Below, piece by piece: positions 31,379-43,329 of a stretch of DNA of 64,000 nucleotides (the stretch's first letter is position 1; every line of letters begins with the position of its first letter). Under the pieces are notes generated by a model. It did not search any database. It saw only the letters and a program-made list of their open reading frames with translations, and was not told the origin of the DNA. The stretch covers positions 39,256,602 to 39,320,601 of the forward strand of contig OX387185.1 in NCBI GenBank assembly GCA_947561395.2, read 5' to 3'. A program made the translations under genes and the position numbers. This stretch comes from Buxus sempervirens. Lineage: Eukaryota > Streptophyta > Magnoliopsida > Buxales > Buxaceae.

Positions 31379-33352
31379 AGTCTCAAACCTCTCTTTATTT
31401 TTCTATTTTTACATTCTAGATCTAGATCTCTTCTTCTACCTTTTTGTAGAATAAGGCCTCTTCTATGTGTATGAAAACCCTTCCCCTACTCAAAGTACCT
31501 CGAGACTCCCCCTAACCGTAAAACGTGAAGGCGGGATCTAGGGGAAACAAGACTGGGGATTGATCCCAGTGTTAGAACCTTGTTGGAATAAGCCTTTTGA
31601 TTCTATAAAAACCGTTTCATATTCAAAGTATCCCAATATTATCTTGAAGAACCGTGTGTAACGGGGAAAGAGAACTAAGGGAAATGATAATGGAACGGAA
31701 CCCTAGGTTGTTTTAGAACCCCATTTGATTGATCTAAATGCGTGCTATATGTTATTATATTGTTAAAGAATGGATTTTTACACATACACACATAGCACTT
31801 GTTTTGTCGGATTTGGCTTGTATTTCGGATCTATTGCCGTCATTGTGGTAGATCTGGAATAAATAGCCCTAAAAAATTCTGGGATATTTCCTATTATTTT
31901 TAAATTGATTTCAAGCAAGTTTTGTTGAGTATTGAAGGCCTCTAGCTCCAACCTCTGGGTTTTTGGGCACTTTTGCTCAATATTGGGTCTTTTTGGCATA
32001 TTCTCTCCAATCGGAGAGAATGGTGAGCCAAGCTTGTGTCCTATTTTTCCTAGAGGTTCTTCAACACTTTTTCAAGTAATTTTGATTCATCTTTCACGGA
32101 ACACACACACTTTGTCACTGTTTTAAATTGATTTTATTCAAAAAAGGCTTAACTTGACAGCAACTGTACCCCAACTTCGGACACTCGTAACTTCATCGTC
32201 CGGATGAATTTTGGAGTGATTCCAGAGCCATGGGAAAGGTGAGGCTGTCTAGTTTATGCCTGTAAAATTTCATTAATTTCTATCAAGCGAATTTTTGACA
32301 CCTCTCTGTCGAAGTTGCTAGGTCAGTTCAGGTCTGAATATGGAACCTGTCACTTTGACTGAGCGCCATGTATTCGTTTTATGTCTGATTCGAGCGATTC
32401 TTGTTTATGTGTTTTCCTTTGGAAGTTTAATTTCAAATCCAGTTGGTTTCATAATTTGTTGACTCTATTTGTGTCGTGGGTAACAGATTTACTCAGAACT
32501 GTTCAACAGAACTTTTCTAGGTAAATCTGTGATCTTCGGGGCCTGTTCGGGAGGTCACCCAAGGCACATCCGAATGAATTTTTGTATGAGGCTAGTTTCA
32601 TTTGAAAGATGGCCATACATACTTCATTCACACCAAATTTCATGGATTTATATGGAACAGAGTTTTCTAGATGATTTTCCAAACTTGCCCACTTGTCACT
32701 TTTTACTATCTCCAACAGCAATTTTAAAAGAAGCATAACTCCTAGGATTTCAACTGGATTTAATTGAAATTTTGCATGAGTCTCTTATTTACCATAATCT
32801 TTCAAATGGATTTGGTTTGATTCAATTTAAAATTGGATTTGAATGATTTCAAGACAAATGGCATTATCTTTTACCGAATTTTCCAGATTTGACTCAACTT
32901 GGGTTTATGCAATTTTTGCTTTGATTTCCATCTATTGGTGATATTCCAGAAGTGATATTGACATAAAAGAGGATCTGGAATTCATTTGGATTTCTCATAT
33001 GAAAATATCATATATTTGTTTAATCTTTTTTCAAGGTTTTCAATGATTTTAGCAAGCTTTATTATTTTTTAGCATGAACAACACTTGGCAACCACCTTTT
33101 GTGGGTGAATGGGGGTGCCTAACACCTTCCTCCGTTCATAATCTAACCCCCTTACCTATCTTTGGATTTTATTTTCAAGTAGAGTTATTTTTACTCTAGT
33201 ATTTGCCTTTTTAGCTCTTTTTGCTTATTTTTGAATCTTTTGGTGTCCATTCACACCTCAAAAATCTGAATGGTGGCGACTCTCCCAATTTTAGGTTGAG
33301 CTCGTGTGATGACGGAGGGGGAATCATCCCGATGATTTTTCCATGTCTCACA

Positions 33353-33488
33353 ACCATTAGAACTCTTAAGAGAAGAAAACCCTAAGGAAAAAGGAAGGCT
33401 TTAAGATGTGGATACCTTGGGAGGCAACACGTTTGCGTTGCTCGTGTGGTGAGATTTCCGCTGTGTAAACTAACAGTGGTATCAAAGC
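33353..33488 (+). mobile_element. Copia-type LTR 3' end with tRNA-Met primer site
   Basis: A fragment ending CTAACA at 33475 is followed after one base by TGGTATCAAAGC (33477-33488), the standard initiator tRNA-Met primer site with one change. Its left part is cut by the E2 LTR at 33352, so E2 seems to have inserted into this LTR. No matching internal domain follows on the plus strand. Confidence 0.5.
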
Positions 33489-33500
33489 ACAATGTTATCT

Positions 33501-34490
33501 TTAAAATTCAATATGATAACCATCAAGATGAGTAACATCAATTCGATCACAATTATCAAATTGAGGTACATGTTCTATTTGTTCTGCAACATTCATTTCA
33601 ATTTCCTTTCCTTTTTCTCTTTTAGAGGCTTGGTATAGGTTTACCAAATGTCTAGGCATATGACAAGTACGCAACCAATGTCCATTCATACCACATCAAT
33701 GACATACATCTTCATTTTTCTTTTGAGGATTGTTCATGGGACCTCTACTTTTTTCTGATTTCTTCCATTTTTTATGGTAAGGTGCTTGGTGGATTCCCCT
33801 TTTAGTGGTTTCACTTTTGGTGCCACTATATTGATAATTCTTTCTACCAAGTCCTCGTCCACGTCTATCATTCTTCTGGAATGATATACCATCTACTTTA
33901 GGAAATGGTGTGGAACCAGTTGGACAAGACTGGTGATTTTTAATCAAAAGCTCGTTATTTTGTTCAGCCACTAGAAGACAAGAAATAAGTTCAGAATACA
34001 TTGTGAACTTTCGCTCTCGATACTGCTGCTGCAAGAGCACATTCAAAGCGTGGAAAGTAGTAAAAGTCTTTTCCAACATGTCTTCATCGGTGATTTTTTC
34101 ACCACATAACTTCAAAAGTGAGCTGATTTTAAAGAGTGCAGAATTATACTCACTTACACTCTTGAAATCTTGCAACCTCGGGTGCAACCAATCATATCGA
34201 GCTTTTGGGAGGATGATGCACTTCTAGTGCTCATATATTTCCTTCAAAATATTCCATAAAACAAGGGGATCTTTTACCGTAAAATACTCAGTTTTCAATT
34301 CCTCTTGAAGATGATGACGAATGAAAATCATTGCCTTAACACGATCCTGCAGGGATGCTTCAATTCCTTCTTTAATAGTGTTTCCAAGGTTCATCACATC
34401 AAGATGGATCTCAGCATCAAGGATCCAAGATAAGTAATTTTTCCCAGAAATGTCAAGAGCAACAAATTCAAGTTTGCTAAGATTTGACAT
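33501..34490 (-). pseudogene. Ty1/copia gag (UBN2-type), broken
   Basis: Minus-strand copia gag from the ATG at 34490 (MSNLSKLEFVALDISGKNYL). Visible: WILDAEIHLD, a middle part with VSEYNSALFKISSLLKLCGE, a basic region with GRGLGRKNY and a zinc-knuckle tail (CGMNGHWLRTCHMPRHLVNLY) missing its first Cys context because of a stop at 33696. Another stop lies at 34188-34226. The pol region is absent: the reading ends at 33501. It follows, in the proper order, the small LTR at 34650-35026. Confidence 0.85.
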
Positions 34491-34634
34491 CTTCTACAAA
34501 TTAAAGTTATAAAGCATTTGTATCATACATAAAATTAATTTCATGTCAGTCATGAAAATCACAAACAAAATAGCAGAAATACTTACAGTGACTTTTGAAA
34601 GAATGTCAGTAGCTCTCAGATTTGGCTAAGCTTC

Positions 34635-34649
34635 ATGCTAATAACGTGT
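34635..34649 (-). other. Copia primer site of half-tRNA type
   Basis: Inside the LTR end (TTTTACA on the minus strand) the sequence reads ACACGTTATTAGCATG. This resembles the ACACGTTATCAGCACG found in many plant copia elements, taken to pair with an internal part of initiator tRNA-Met instead of its 3' end. Confidence 0.45.
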
Positions 34650-35026
34650 TGTAAAATAAGAAGAAGAAAGCAAGATATTGAACTTGTAGGAAGTTAGTTC
34701 TTCAGTAACTAATGATACTCTCATTCTTTCATATGATCCTCTACACACTTTCTCACTTCTGTGTACATTGCATTCCCCTCAAGACCCCTTTATATAGTCC
34801 AAGGGTCATAATTACAAGGATGTTGCAAGAATGTGAATAGACAAGGGAAACTCAAAAGATGGATGAATCTATATATATAAGAGATATGGGATACATCAAG
34901 GAGTTAAGAATTCCAAGAGTTAGAAGCTATATGGTGGAGAGCCCAAGGGATGGGAGGTTACATGGAAAGGAATCCAAGAGTTAGAAGATGAGAGGTCATC
35001 CACCCTTTGATGTAGGATTCATAACA
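34650..35026 (-). mobile_element. 5' LTR of the minus-strand copia element (377 bp)
   Basis: On the minus strand it begins TGTTATGAATCC at 35026 and ends TTATTTTACA at 34650, followed by the primer site and gag. A minus-strand TATATAAAG-type box is read from the plus-strand CTTTATATAGTCC near 34790. The partner LTR is missing. Confidence 0.75.
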
Positions 35027-35372
35027 TATAGAGTGTTTTACAGAATCTTATACATTAAGAAAGACTATGAGAACACTACGAGATCATACCATCTTGGTTT
35101 ATTATCTTTTTTTGTTGGAAAATAAAAATTATATTACATGCTCTAAAAGTACACCTTGGTTTATTATAGTGTTTGTCAAGGATAAGGATACCCAAACATT
35201 GAGGGATTCTCCTACAAATTTGGAAATGTGATATTCTGTTAGTTTGTTTTGACTCATTCCACTGTATATTCTTAAAAACTGTATTCTGTTACAAACTCTT
35301 TATAAATACAAAATTCCACCACAGAAACAAATATGGTGGTTTTACAAATTCTATAAACATTGTTATGGTATC
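35027..35372. other. No feature recognised
   Basis: AT-rich sequence between the copia LTR and the next LTR relic. Nothing supported. Confidence 0.5.
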
Positions 35373-37640
35373 TGTAAAAACCCCAAATTGCACTAAAATA
35401 TGAGAAAATAATAAAAATATGTTTAAAATATCTTAATTGAGTTTTGACATGTGTTAAAACCTCAAAATCAGCAAAACATATGCTGCCCGTATTTATCATA
35501 TGGATTATATCACTTTTGTTCTATCCGTATATACTATACGGACGCACCCGTATTTAGCATACAGGCATATTCACGCTTTCCTCATGCGCGCAAGTGGCTG
35601 CCATATGTCAACCGGAAGCTTCGGCCGTTACACCACATTGGTAACGCACGTGAATGCGTAACTGAATCTAATTTATAGCTATTGTGCTGATTTCATTTAT
35701 ATTTGTCATGTTCGTATGTATCATATGGTTTGGACAAAACCGTATGATATATATGGACTCAGTTATTTTGATCAATTTCGCAAAAGCCCAAGATCTGAGC
35801 CTTATTTACCCTTCGTACCTCTCTCTGGGAGACTTGATCTACCCTATTTGCTCTCTGAAACTTGTAGATTTATTTTAATTCATGCATTAGGCTTAAATTG
35901 AAAGAATCTAGAAACGTATTTTGGCATACCCTTGGGTCTTTTCTATCCTTGGCCTTGCCTATAAATAGAGGGCCTCTCCTCTAGTAAATGGTTGAGAATC
36001 TGAAGATTGAGAGCTCTTGAAGAAGAAGGGAAACTCTACCCAACTCTTCATTCAAGCACTCAAGCAACCAAGGTAAGCTTCTAAGCTTTCTTCTTTATTT
36101 TTACTTCAATTCAAGCACTCTCTCCTTCTACCTTTCTGTAGATAAGGCCTTCTCTGTGTTTGAAACCCCAAACCATATTAAAAGTATCTTAAGCATCATC
36201 TCTAGTTGTAAAACGTGAAGAGAGAGCTATAGGAAACAAGTATTGGAATGGATCCTTAGGTTTAGAACCATTTGTGATGAAATACTTGTATGATTTGTGT
36301 TGAATGCATGTATGCTTGATGTTTGTATTTGATTTTGTTTTAAATATGGAAGAATTACATGGATCTATGCTCTCTATAGCATTAGATCCCAATTCTCTCC
36401 CCAAAATCTGATTTCCTACACAATCACACATACATCCCTTGATTTTTGTCAAAATAGGCATAGATCTTAGATCTACTATGCTCAATATAGTAGATCTGAG
36501 ATCAGAGGCCTTGGAACAATTTCTTAGAACTTTGTGAGTAAAATTTAACTGGTTTTGATGTTCAAGAGAAGACCTCATTGTCTAATCTCTCTTATTTGAG
36601 CAATTTTGTAGATTTGGCTCTTCCTTTCCAATTAATGAGATATCTGAGCCAAATCTGTGCTCTAAATCTTTCTATGTGTTTTTCAACTCATTTCAAGCAA
36701 TTTTAAACCAGATTATGTGGATCAAACACACACACTATTTTTGCTTGATTTTACTTAACTTTTACAGATCTTGATAGAACCTGTACCCTGTCTTGAATCA
36801 TTCATAACTTTATCATACGGATGAATTTTGAATGATTCCAGAGACATGTGATAGGTGAAGATGTCTAGTTTAATCTTGTAAATTATGAGTAATTTATATG
36901 AAGCCAATTTTTCAAACCTTTTAATTAAAGTTGATAAGTCAAATCAAATCAGATTGCTGAACTTGTCACTTTGATTGAGCACCAAAGACTCATTTTAACA
37001 CCGATTTGAGTAATTTAAATTTCTAAGTTTTCCTTTTTGAGTCTACTTTCAAATCCAAGTGGTTTCATGAGCTTTTATTTTGATTTGAGTTTTGTCTGTT
37101 TGATTGACCCTGTACTACTCAGTAGCAGATTACAGAGTCAATCTGTGATCCTCTAAGTATGTTTGAGAGATAACAAAAGCTACAAATGGATGAAGTTTTG
37201 AGTGAGGCCTATTCCATTAGAAAAATTGCACCTCATACTTCATTCATATCAATTTTCAGCAATTTATATGGAACTAATCTCCATGAATAAGCTTTCAAAG
37301 TTGGCTACTCACCGTTTTTACTGTTTTATAACAGTAGATTTAAACAAACATATCTTCTTTGATTTTTATCGAATTCAATTGAAATTTCCACTGAGTTTTC
37401 TATTTCATATAAGTTTCCAAATGGCTTCAATTTGAGTTTGAATTGAATGACTTCTGGTTGGTTGAATTTTCCAAGCTTAAATGGTTTAATCTTGAGTTGA
37501 TTTTTCCAGATTTGTTTTAAGTTTACTTTTCTTCAATTTTTACTTTGATTTTTACTTAATCATGAAGTCCTAGAAATGATTTTTATTTTTACTTGATTTT
37601 TACTTTAAGTTTGCTTTTATTTATTTTTTGTCCTTTTTTT
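35373..37640 (+). mobile_element. Decayed family A LTR, 3' end missing
   Basis: Begins TGTAAAAACCCCAAATTGC and shows in order CCGTA palindromes (35486-35562), TATAAATAGAGGGC (35960), a donor AAG/GTAAGC (36073), a GTAAAACGTGAAGAGAG block (36207) and the CATACGGATGAATTTTG block near 36817. The conserved 3' block present in the other LTRs is absent, so the right end is lost near 37640. Edge uncertain by about 50 bases. Confidence 0.75.
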
Positions 37641-38130
37641 TTTCTATTTTTCTGAATTTTTTAATACATTTATTATGCGGTCCATAGGCTGGGCTGCCTA
37701 GGGTATTGGGTTACGGGCCAGGCATGATATAGCCCATCTCCCAGGTGGGTCGGCCCAATAAGCAACCCTAAAGTAACATATAACGTAAATGGGCCTACAA
37801 GGTAACTATGGGTTGAGAAGCATTTAGTTTTAAAATTAGTCGCTTTATAGTCGTAGTTGGCAGTTGGGTTTTAGGTTATGATTTTGTCCCAAGTCTTAGA
37901 ACATGTGACATCCCTAATACGAACAAGTAAGCGGGTGGAATCGCACTGGTTAATGAGCTAGGCGGATGAGCTAAGTCCGATTTCCACCTTCAGAGTAAAA
38001 GATATATGGAGAGAGCGATTTGAATCAGAATAATCAGTTCTGCATATTTACTTGAAACACCCCCAAAAACATCCACATTGGAGAAGAACAGTGATACAAC
38101 ATCAGAACAAGTTAGAACGAAAGATCGAAT
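37641..38130. other. Repeat-like sequence of unknown origin
   Basis: Contains GGGCTGGGCTGCC and GTGGGTCGGCCCAATAAG, composition typical of LTR or MITE sequence. No ends or coding frames identified. Confidence 0.4.
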
Positions 38131-38133
38131 TAG

Positions 38134-38170
38134 CTAATAATATGCGTTGCCATTCCATTTCCACATCCCA

Positions 38171-38203
<33 letters not shown>

Positions 38204-38447
38204 AAATTAGGAAAAGAGGAGGGAAATACAGCTGAAGAGCGAGAATGGCGACTCCTTTGCGTTGAGAAACAGCGCAACGAGAAGGCTTTCTTCAGAATAC
38301 CCATCAGAATTCGACCCCTCCTGGCACATAACGGTGAGCTACTCCTCCTCTTCCCCTTCTTTCGTGCTTGTTGTTTCTGGTGGTGGTTCCGACGAATTTC
38401 CGTTTTGCAACAGCTGTGGTGGCGATGCTTTGGATGGGTGTGGCCAT
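38134..38447 (-). pseudogene. Small basic protein family, copy 1 (frameshifted)
   Basis: Minus-strand start at 38447 (MATPIQSIATTAV), homologous to the intact copies at 40678 and 55766. A one-base loss before the conserved core puts ARRGRILMGILKKAFSLRCF into another frame. The C-terminus runs into a CT/GA repeat and its own stop is lost. Function of the family is unknown; it is short, basic and Thr/Asn/His-rich before the core. Confidence 0.65.
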
Positions 38448-38564
38448 GGAGTGAAAAGAGAAGTAGCAGTTGCCGGAGAGCTTCCAAGCCTCGACAGTTG
38501 GGACCGGACTGGATCACTTGCATAAGAAGCGCGTGAGAGTGAGTCAGTGAGCGACGATTCATAG

Positions 38565-39270
38565 AGAACTCGTAGAAGTGAGGTTTAGAGGGGAATCAAT
38601 CCCAAAGCTTAGCGGCCAAGTTTCTTAGGAAAAATTTCTTGTTAGTCATACTTGTCCAAAATAATTCAGTTTCAGTCACCAAATTCAAATAATCATACTT
38701 TTTAGAGTATTCATTTTAATGTTCATAGACAATAATACCCTTAGCTTCATAAATTTAAACCTTTAAACCTTAAAATTTCTAAACCCTTTTCTATTAAACT
38801 TATAAAGTTTGTAGACCAACTTACAAATTTTAAACCTTTTCTAGTAAACTTAAAGTGTAAGGAAGGTAGGATTCAAGATTGGACGTAGATTTCATCACAT
38901 TCGTCAAGCACGTCTAGCTTATCTAAAAATATTTTAATTTAGGGATAATTATACTTGCACCCTTGAGGTTTGTTACTTATGCACATAGACCCTTCACATT
39001 TAGAAAAATGGTAAAAGCCTTCCTTGACATTTGCACAAATAGTCACAAAGCTTCCCTTGTTTATTCAAGAATATTAAAAAGATCAAACTAACCCTTGAGA
39101 TTAAATTTATATAAAAGCTAATATATTCTTGAAAATATAAAATTAAAGATAAAGATTTAATACAACTAAATAAGTCCAAATAAAAACAAAATACCAAATT
39201 TTTTTAGTGAGAATTTTTCAAAAGTTTTCTTATAAATCTACAGGTAAAGATAATTTTGTCATTTAGCATA
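38565..39270. other. No feature recognised
   Basis: AT-rich spacer between family copies 1 and 2. Nothing supported. Confidence 0.5.
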
Positions 39271-39274
39271 GAAG

Positions 39275-39463
39275 GTAGACGAGAGAGGTTTCTTCAGAAT
39301 ACCCTTCAGTATTCAACCCTTCCTCGGCTCATAACGGGGAGCTACTCTTTCTCTTCCCCAATTCTTAATTGTGGTTATGGTGGTGGTGGTGGTTCCCGGT
39401 GGTTCCGAGGCACTGCTGGTTTACTACTGCTGTGATGGTGATGCTTTGGCTTGGTATGGCCAT
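39275..39463 (-). pseudogene. Small basic protein family, copy 2 (decayed)
   Basis: Minus-strand ATG at 39463 (MAIPSQSITITAV) followed by a His run and an early stop. The core is recognisable only at the DNA level (TTCTTCAGAATACCC and CAACCCTTCC on the plus strand). Lies 1.0 kb from copy 1 in the same orientation, so the two are tandem duplicates. Confidence 0.6.
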
Positions 39464-39599
39464 GGAGTTCAAGAATAATAGCAGCTGCGACTGCGAGGGA
39501 GGACCTTCCAAGACTTGACCGTGGGACTGGACCAACACAGTGCCATTAATGGATTTAAAGAGAACTCGTGTAAGTAGTAAGTTTTAGAGGGATTACCAA

Positions 39600-40500
39600 A
39601 AAAAAAAAAAAAAGTAAGGTTTAGAGGGTCTTACTATTGCCATCTCCAATGTATGTACGACACGCTTGTGATTGATCTGTTGAATTTTGAAAATTAAAAA
39701 TTTAATAAGCTAAATTTAAAAGAAATTATTTTTAATTGCAATGAACCAATCACATAGCCATTGCTTCATGGCCAAGTTTCTTAATGGGGCGGGCCCCATG
39801 AAAAGTTATTACTTGGATTCCCATTAGGTTTATTAAAGACCATTACAAACTATTACAGATACCTCCCCTCCTTGGTTCTGAAATAACATTGATTTAACTA
39901 ATGGAAGCAGTTTTGGGAGTTAATTTTCCAAAATGAATGTATTTTTTTGCCCTTATATCTACATCTAAGAAGTCAAATTCTCTTTCTAGAATACCAGGTT
40001 GGCACAAGGTTTGACCCGGCAACTATAGCAATCATTAATGACTCCAAACTAATCCAAAACCAATCCATTTAAAAGAATCTAAAGCCTAATCCACATATTT
40101 ATAAACCATTTTTCATTCTAAACAATTTTTTTTTAATTAAAATGATAATTGATAAGGAATCATGCTATACTTTTTAGAGAGAGAGAGAGAGAAGGGGATG
40201 TTTACGAGAAAATAATCACATTTGAAGGTATAATTGATCCACAAACTGAGAAATGCATGTCAAAGAGAAACATATCTATTGAGAAGATAATCAACACAAC
40301 AACATCCACAGCAAACAGAATACCATAACATGATATCCACAGCAAATCTATTGATTACATGATATAAATGATATTATATAACATAAAAGTAAATATAATC
40401 ATGTAATAACATGATATCATGGAATCAATTACATGGCTGCCCATCATCCCTTCCATCTCTACTAAGATATTACCAACGTCCACAGCAAACACAATACCAT
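39600..40500. other. No gene recognised
   Basis: AT-rich sequence with a short GA repeat near 40177 and two related blocks with AACATGATATCCACAGCAAA near 40328 and CCACAGCAAACACAATACC near 40478. Nothing coding is supported. Confidence 0.5.
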
Positions 40501-40604
40501 GACATGAATTACTATTCAAATCTCTCTCTCTCTCTCTCTATCTCTCTCTATCTCTTCATCTTCTTTCTGATACCCAATTCCAAAGCATCGACGATCAGGA
40601 GAGG

Positions 40605-40605
<1 letters not shown>

Positions 40606-40669
<64 letters not shown>
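40606..40669. repeat. (GA)n microsatellite
   Basis: About 30 uninterrupted GA units just downstream (minus strand) of family copy 3. Likely length-polymorphic. Confidence 0.97.
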
Positions 40670-40671
<2 letters not shown>

Positions 40672-40677
40672 TCCATA

Positions 40678-40908
40678 TTAAGAGGAATGGGAAGAAGCTA
40701 CAACTGAAGGGCGACAATGGCGATTCGCCTGTTCTGAGAAACAGAGGAATGAGAAGGCTTTCTTCAGAATGCCCTTTAGAATTCGACCCCTCCTCGGCAC
40801 ACAACGCGGAGCTACTCCTCCTCCTCCTCCTCCTCCTCTTCCTTGCCGGTTGTTGTTGTTTATAGTTCTGGTGGCGGTGGTGGTGCTGTTGTGGATTGTA
40901 GTCGCCAT
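40678..40908 (-). CDS. Small basic protein of unknown function, copy 3 (76 aa, intact)
   Basis: Encodes 76 residues. Order: MATTIHNSTTTATRTINNNN, an Arg/Gly run (QGRGGGGGGG), then the conserved core CVPRRGRILKGILKKAFSFL, then CFSEQANRHC and a Ser-rich end. The ATG at 40908 is chosen because copies 1 and 2 keep it; an in-frame ATG at 40992 is upstream and not conserved. The core (RGRILKGILKKAFS) looks like a basic amphipathic helix; no signal peptide or membrane segment. It is intronless. I do not recognise the family by name. The frame is intact and conserved with copy 4, so it may be expressed, but no promoter was identified. Confidence 0.6.
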   Translation of the reverse strand: MATTIHNSTTTATRTINNNNRQGRGGGGGGGVAPRCVPRRGRILKGILKKAFSFLCFSEQANRHCRPSVVASSHSS

Positions 40909-40999
40909 GAAGTGAAAGTGATAGAAGGTGGGAGGGGTACCAATTAAGCTTGTATAAGGTGAAGGACTTGACTGGAGCTCGCCACCACTCACTAGTCAC

Positions 41000-42046
41000 T
41001 AGTCAGTAGTCACTGCTTACAAAAACGAGATAGAAGAACCCGCGTAACAACCGTGTGAAGGAATCAGGGTCTTGATTATAATATGGAGACGGAGTTGAGA
41101 GTACTTTCAGTGAAAATCCCAAAGCTATTCTCTATTCCTCTCTTTCTCCGCGGCCTTCCTCGTCTATATCATTCTTTCTTACAAAGCCTGCATCTATAAT
41201 TCCATTCTTATATATTGTCATGTGACGGTTGGTTGACCCATTTACCCCTTACATCAAACGGTTGGTATTCAGGTTATAAGAAAAAAAGGCAGTGGGGCAG
41301 GGGCTTATCGGTAAATCCCTGAAACTCGATCTGTCTTCTACACGTTCAAGGTTTTATCCATCTTCGTCCATCAGGAGAAGGTTTTATCTATCTCTCTCTC
41401 TCTCTAACCAACACATTGACGACCTTTCCAACTTAACAGATTAATTTGTCCACAATATCTCTCTGTGTGGGGTATAGAAGTATAGAAAATGCTGGCTTTA
41501 GAAATTGTACAGAAAAATGCTTGAATTTTTTATTGTTTTGAGTTTTTTCTTCTCTGTTCACACTACTGTTGTCAGCTGTTAGTGTGGACATGGTCTTATG
41601 GAAAAATACTGTGGAAAAATAAACAAAAAAAAGGTTTAAAACAAGTCAAAGTAAGACCGTTAAACCGTGAGACCACACCTTTGACAGTTGTCTCGATGTT
41701 TGACCCTTGACTACGAGTCACGTCACAAGTCTTAGTTTGGTGATTTATTGTCCATATTAAGGGCACTAATGGAATAAAAGTTCAAGTTTATTACATCAAC
41801 GTGAAGTAATCTACTAAGATCCCTTTGAACCAGATGAACACACGATTTTAAACATTACATTATATATGACATATAATGTATTATGCATCACAAACATAAC
41901 ATTTATGTTATATCTTCTACATACAAATACCCAAACAAGAGGGCAACACAAAAAAGAAAAAAGAAAAAAATGCGACGTTGTTTGGAGCCAACCCAAAACC
42001 AAACCATGCTAAAAACCCAAAATGTCTAACCGAACCCAATTATGAT
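41000..42046. other. No gene recognised
   Basis: AT-rich, with a CT-rich stretch near 41390-41405. No coding or repeat structure beyond this is supported. Confidence 0.5.
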
Positions 42047-42049
42047 TTA

Positions 42050-43329
42050 GGCTACGTTTGTTTTGATGTAAAATCAAATTTGGAAAATATTTTCAGAGTA
42101 AAATGGGTTTTTGAAGTGTTTGTTTCAATGTAAAATACAATAATATGTAAAACTATTTTCCTAAAAAGTAACAATTTTCTGGAAAACGACTTTCCTTTCA
42201 AAATCCCGTATGTCGTTTTCCAGAAAACTGTTTGCGTGGGTCGATACTCTTCTTCACCATCAATTGATGCTCTTCTTCACCGTTGATACTCTTCCCGTCG
42301 ATACTCTGCTTCTCGTCGACACTCTTCTTCTCGTATGTCGTTTCTTCTTCTTGTTTCTCCACCGATAAATCTTCCTTTTATAATTTTTGGTGAGTTTTCC
42401 GACTGGAGACTTCCTCCGAGGGGTCTTCTTCTTCTACAATGGCAGCTAAATCCACTTAATATCCAAAGAAGAAACTCAAGCACCTCCCAAACCACCAGCA
42501 CCGGCACCAAAATAAACAGAGCAAGCAAAGCTATGGCTCGTTTCTCTTCAAGCCAACATCGTGTAGTAGCCTCAGAAAAAGAGCCACTACCCCTTAACGA
42601 GAATGATTCAGAGGACATGGTTCTATACTAGGTCCTAAACGAGGCTTTAGCCATCAACAACAAATCAGAGTCACCTTCTCAGCATTCAAATCACAGTTGA
42701 AACGGTTTGAAACCCACTCCACACATAGAAAAGAAGCATTACAGGGTGTTTGACGTCGTCCTTGGGGGAAATTTGCAGCCGAGATTCGTGATTCCTCACG
42801 ACATGGCCAACGCTTGTGGCTAGGCACATTCGTAACGGCTGAAGAAGCTGCCTTGGCTTATGATAGAGCGGCATTTCGGATGCGAGGCTCCAAGGCTCTG
42901 CTTAACTTCCCAGTTGATTTCGTCTTTGCATCGTCTGCCCAACCATTGATTCAGGCCAATTCACGCTCCGAGGAGTCAAATAAACTGCCATCGACTTCGG
43001 TTCAGAGTTCAAATGGGCTTTCAAGCATCATCGATCAGTCGTCATCATCGGAAGGTAGTATGGTCGTGGGGTTTGAGGGTTTGGGGCCAGAACAGAGCTG
43101 GGTGAAAGGGGGGGTCCTGGGTGCATTCGACTCAGAGACTAGAGAGTTTCTGGTTATTTTCCTTGATTATTTTCAATTATTCCAAACATAAGAAAATGAA
43201 AAATTCTTATTTTCAAGTAATATTTTTTATATCCATCCAAACAGTTGAAAAACTTCAATTTTCCCGAAAAAATTTTCCAATGTAAATGTTTTCCAAAAGA
43301 AAACATTTTACATCAAAACAAACAGAGCC
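42050..43329. mobile_element. PIF/Harbinger-type non-autonomous element carrying an ERF fragment
   Basis: Terminal inverted repeats GGCTACGTTTGTTTTGATGT (42050) and, on the other strand, GGCTCTGTTTGTTTTGATGT (43329), flanked on both sides by the trinucleotide TTA. This pattern (GG-starting ends rich in TTTG, 3-bp TTA target duplication) is that of PIF/Harbinger MITEs. Both subterminal parts are rich in GGAAAA/TTTTCC motifs. No transposase is present. The 1280-bp element contains an ERF gene fragment, so it is a gene-capturing ('Pack') element. Confidence 0.75.
42335..43191 (+). pseudogene. ERF (AP2/ERF group IX-like) transcription factor pseudogene
   Basis: The AP2 DNA-binding domain lies at about 42737-42925. 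Its first half is legible only after a frame change: KKHYR in one frame, then the [14 protein letters not shown]-type half in another. The second half is clean: [20 protein letters not shown] and [12 protein letters not shown]. Upstream are SEDMVLY and VLNEALA, the acidic block typical of group IX ERFs; downstream is a Ser-rich region. A one-base deletion at the start of the AP2 domain, a stop after MVLY and a stop in VLNEA downstream sequence disable it. ERFs bind GCC-box promoters in stress responses. No intron, as expected. The whole lies within a Harbinger-type element. Confidence 0.85.

Larger units (their letters stand above)
11223..33352 (+). mobile_element. Giant Tat/Ogre-like LTR retrotransposon E2 (5' LTR missing from window)
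   Basis: Plus-strand element with leader, gag, protease, RT, RNase H, a second (archaeal-type) RNase H and integrase, then a long 3' region with two antisense genes, a polypurine tract and a 3' LTR. The second RNase H and the large size are hallmarks of the Tat lineage. Without the nested solo LTR it is about 19 kb in this window. Its 5' end is cut at 11222/11223 by element C, so its 5' LTR should lie upstream of the window. Many stops, frameshifts and lost catalytic residues show it is dead. Assigning the 30836 LTR to this element rests on the palindrome type and the polypurine tract. Confidence 0.75.
30836..33352 (+). mobile_element. 3' LTR of E2 (family A LTR, 2517 bp)
   Basis: Begins TGTAGACACCCC and ends CCATGTCTCACA. 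It is preceded by a polypurine tract, and the five bases on each side (GCAGT, ACCAT) do not match, so it is a 3' LTR rather than a solo LTR. It carries the 39-bp array, a TATA box at 31247, a donor at 31376 and a conserved 3' block (GGTGCCTAACACCTTCC). The LTR at 50117 is its nearest relative here. Confidence 0.85.

Noticed and set aside
30831-33357. 30836-33352 as a solo LTR
   Set aside because: Flanking five-base words GCAGT and ACCAT do not match, and a polypurine tract precedes it, so a 3' LTR fits better.
40595-40999. 134-codon minus-strand frame at copy 3
   Set aside because: It is the wrong frame relative to the conserved RGRILKGILKKAFS core and ends in GA-repeat translation.
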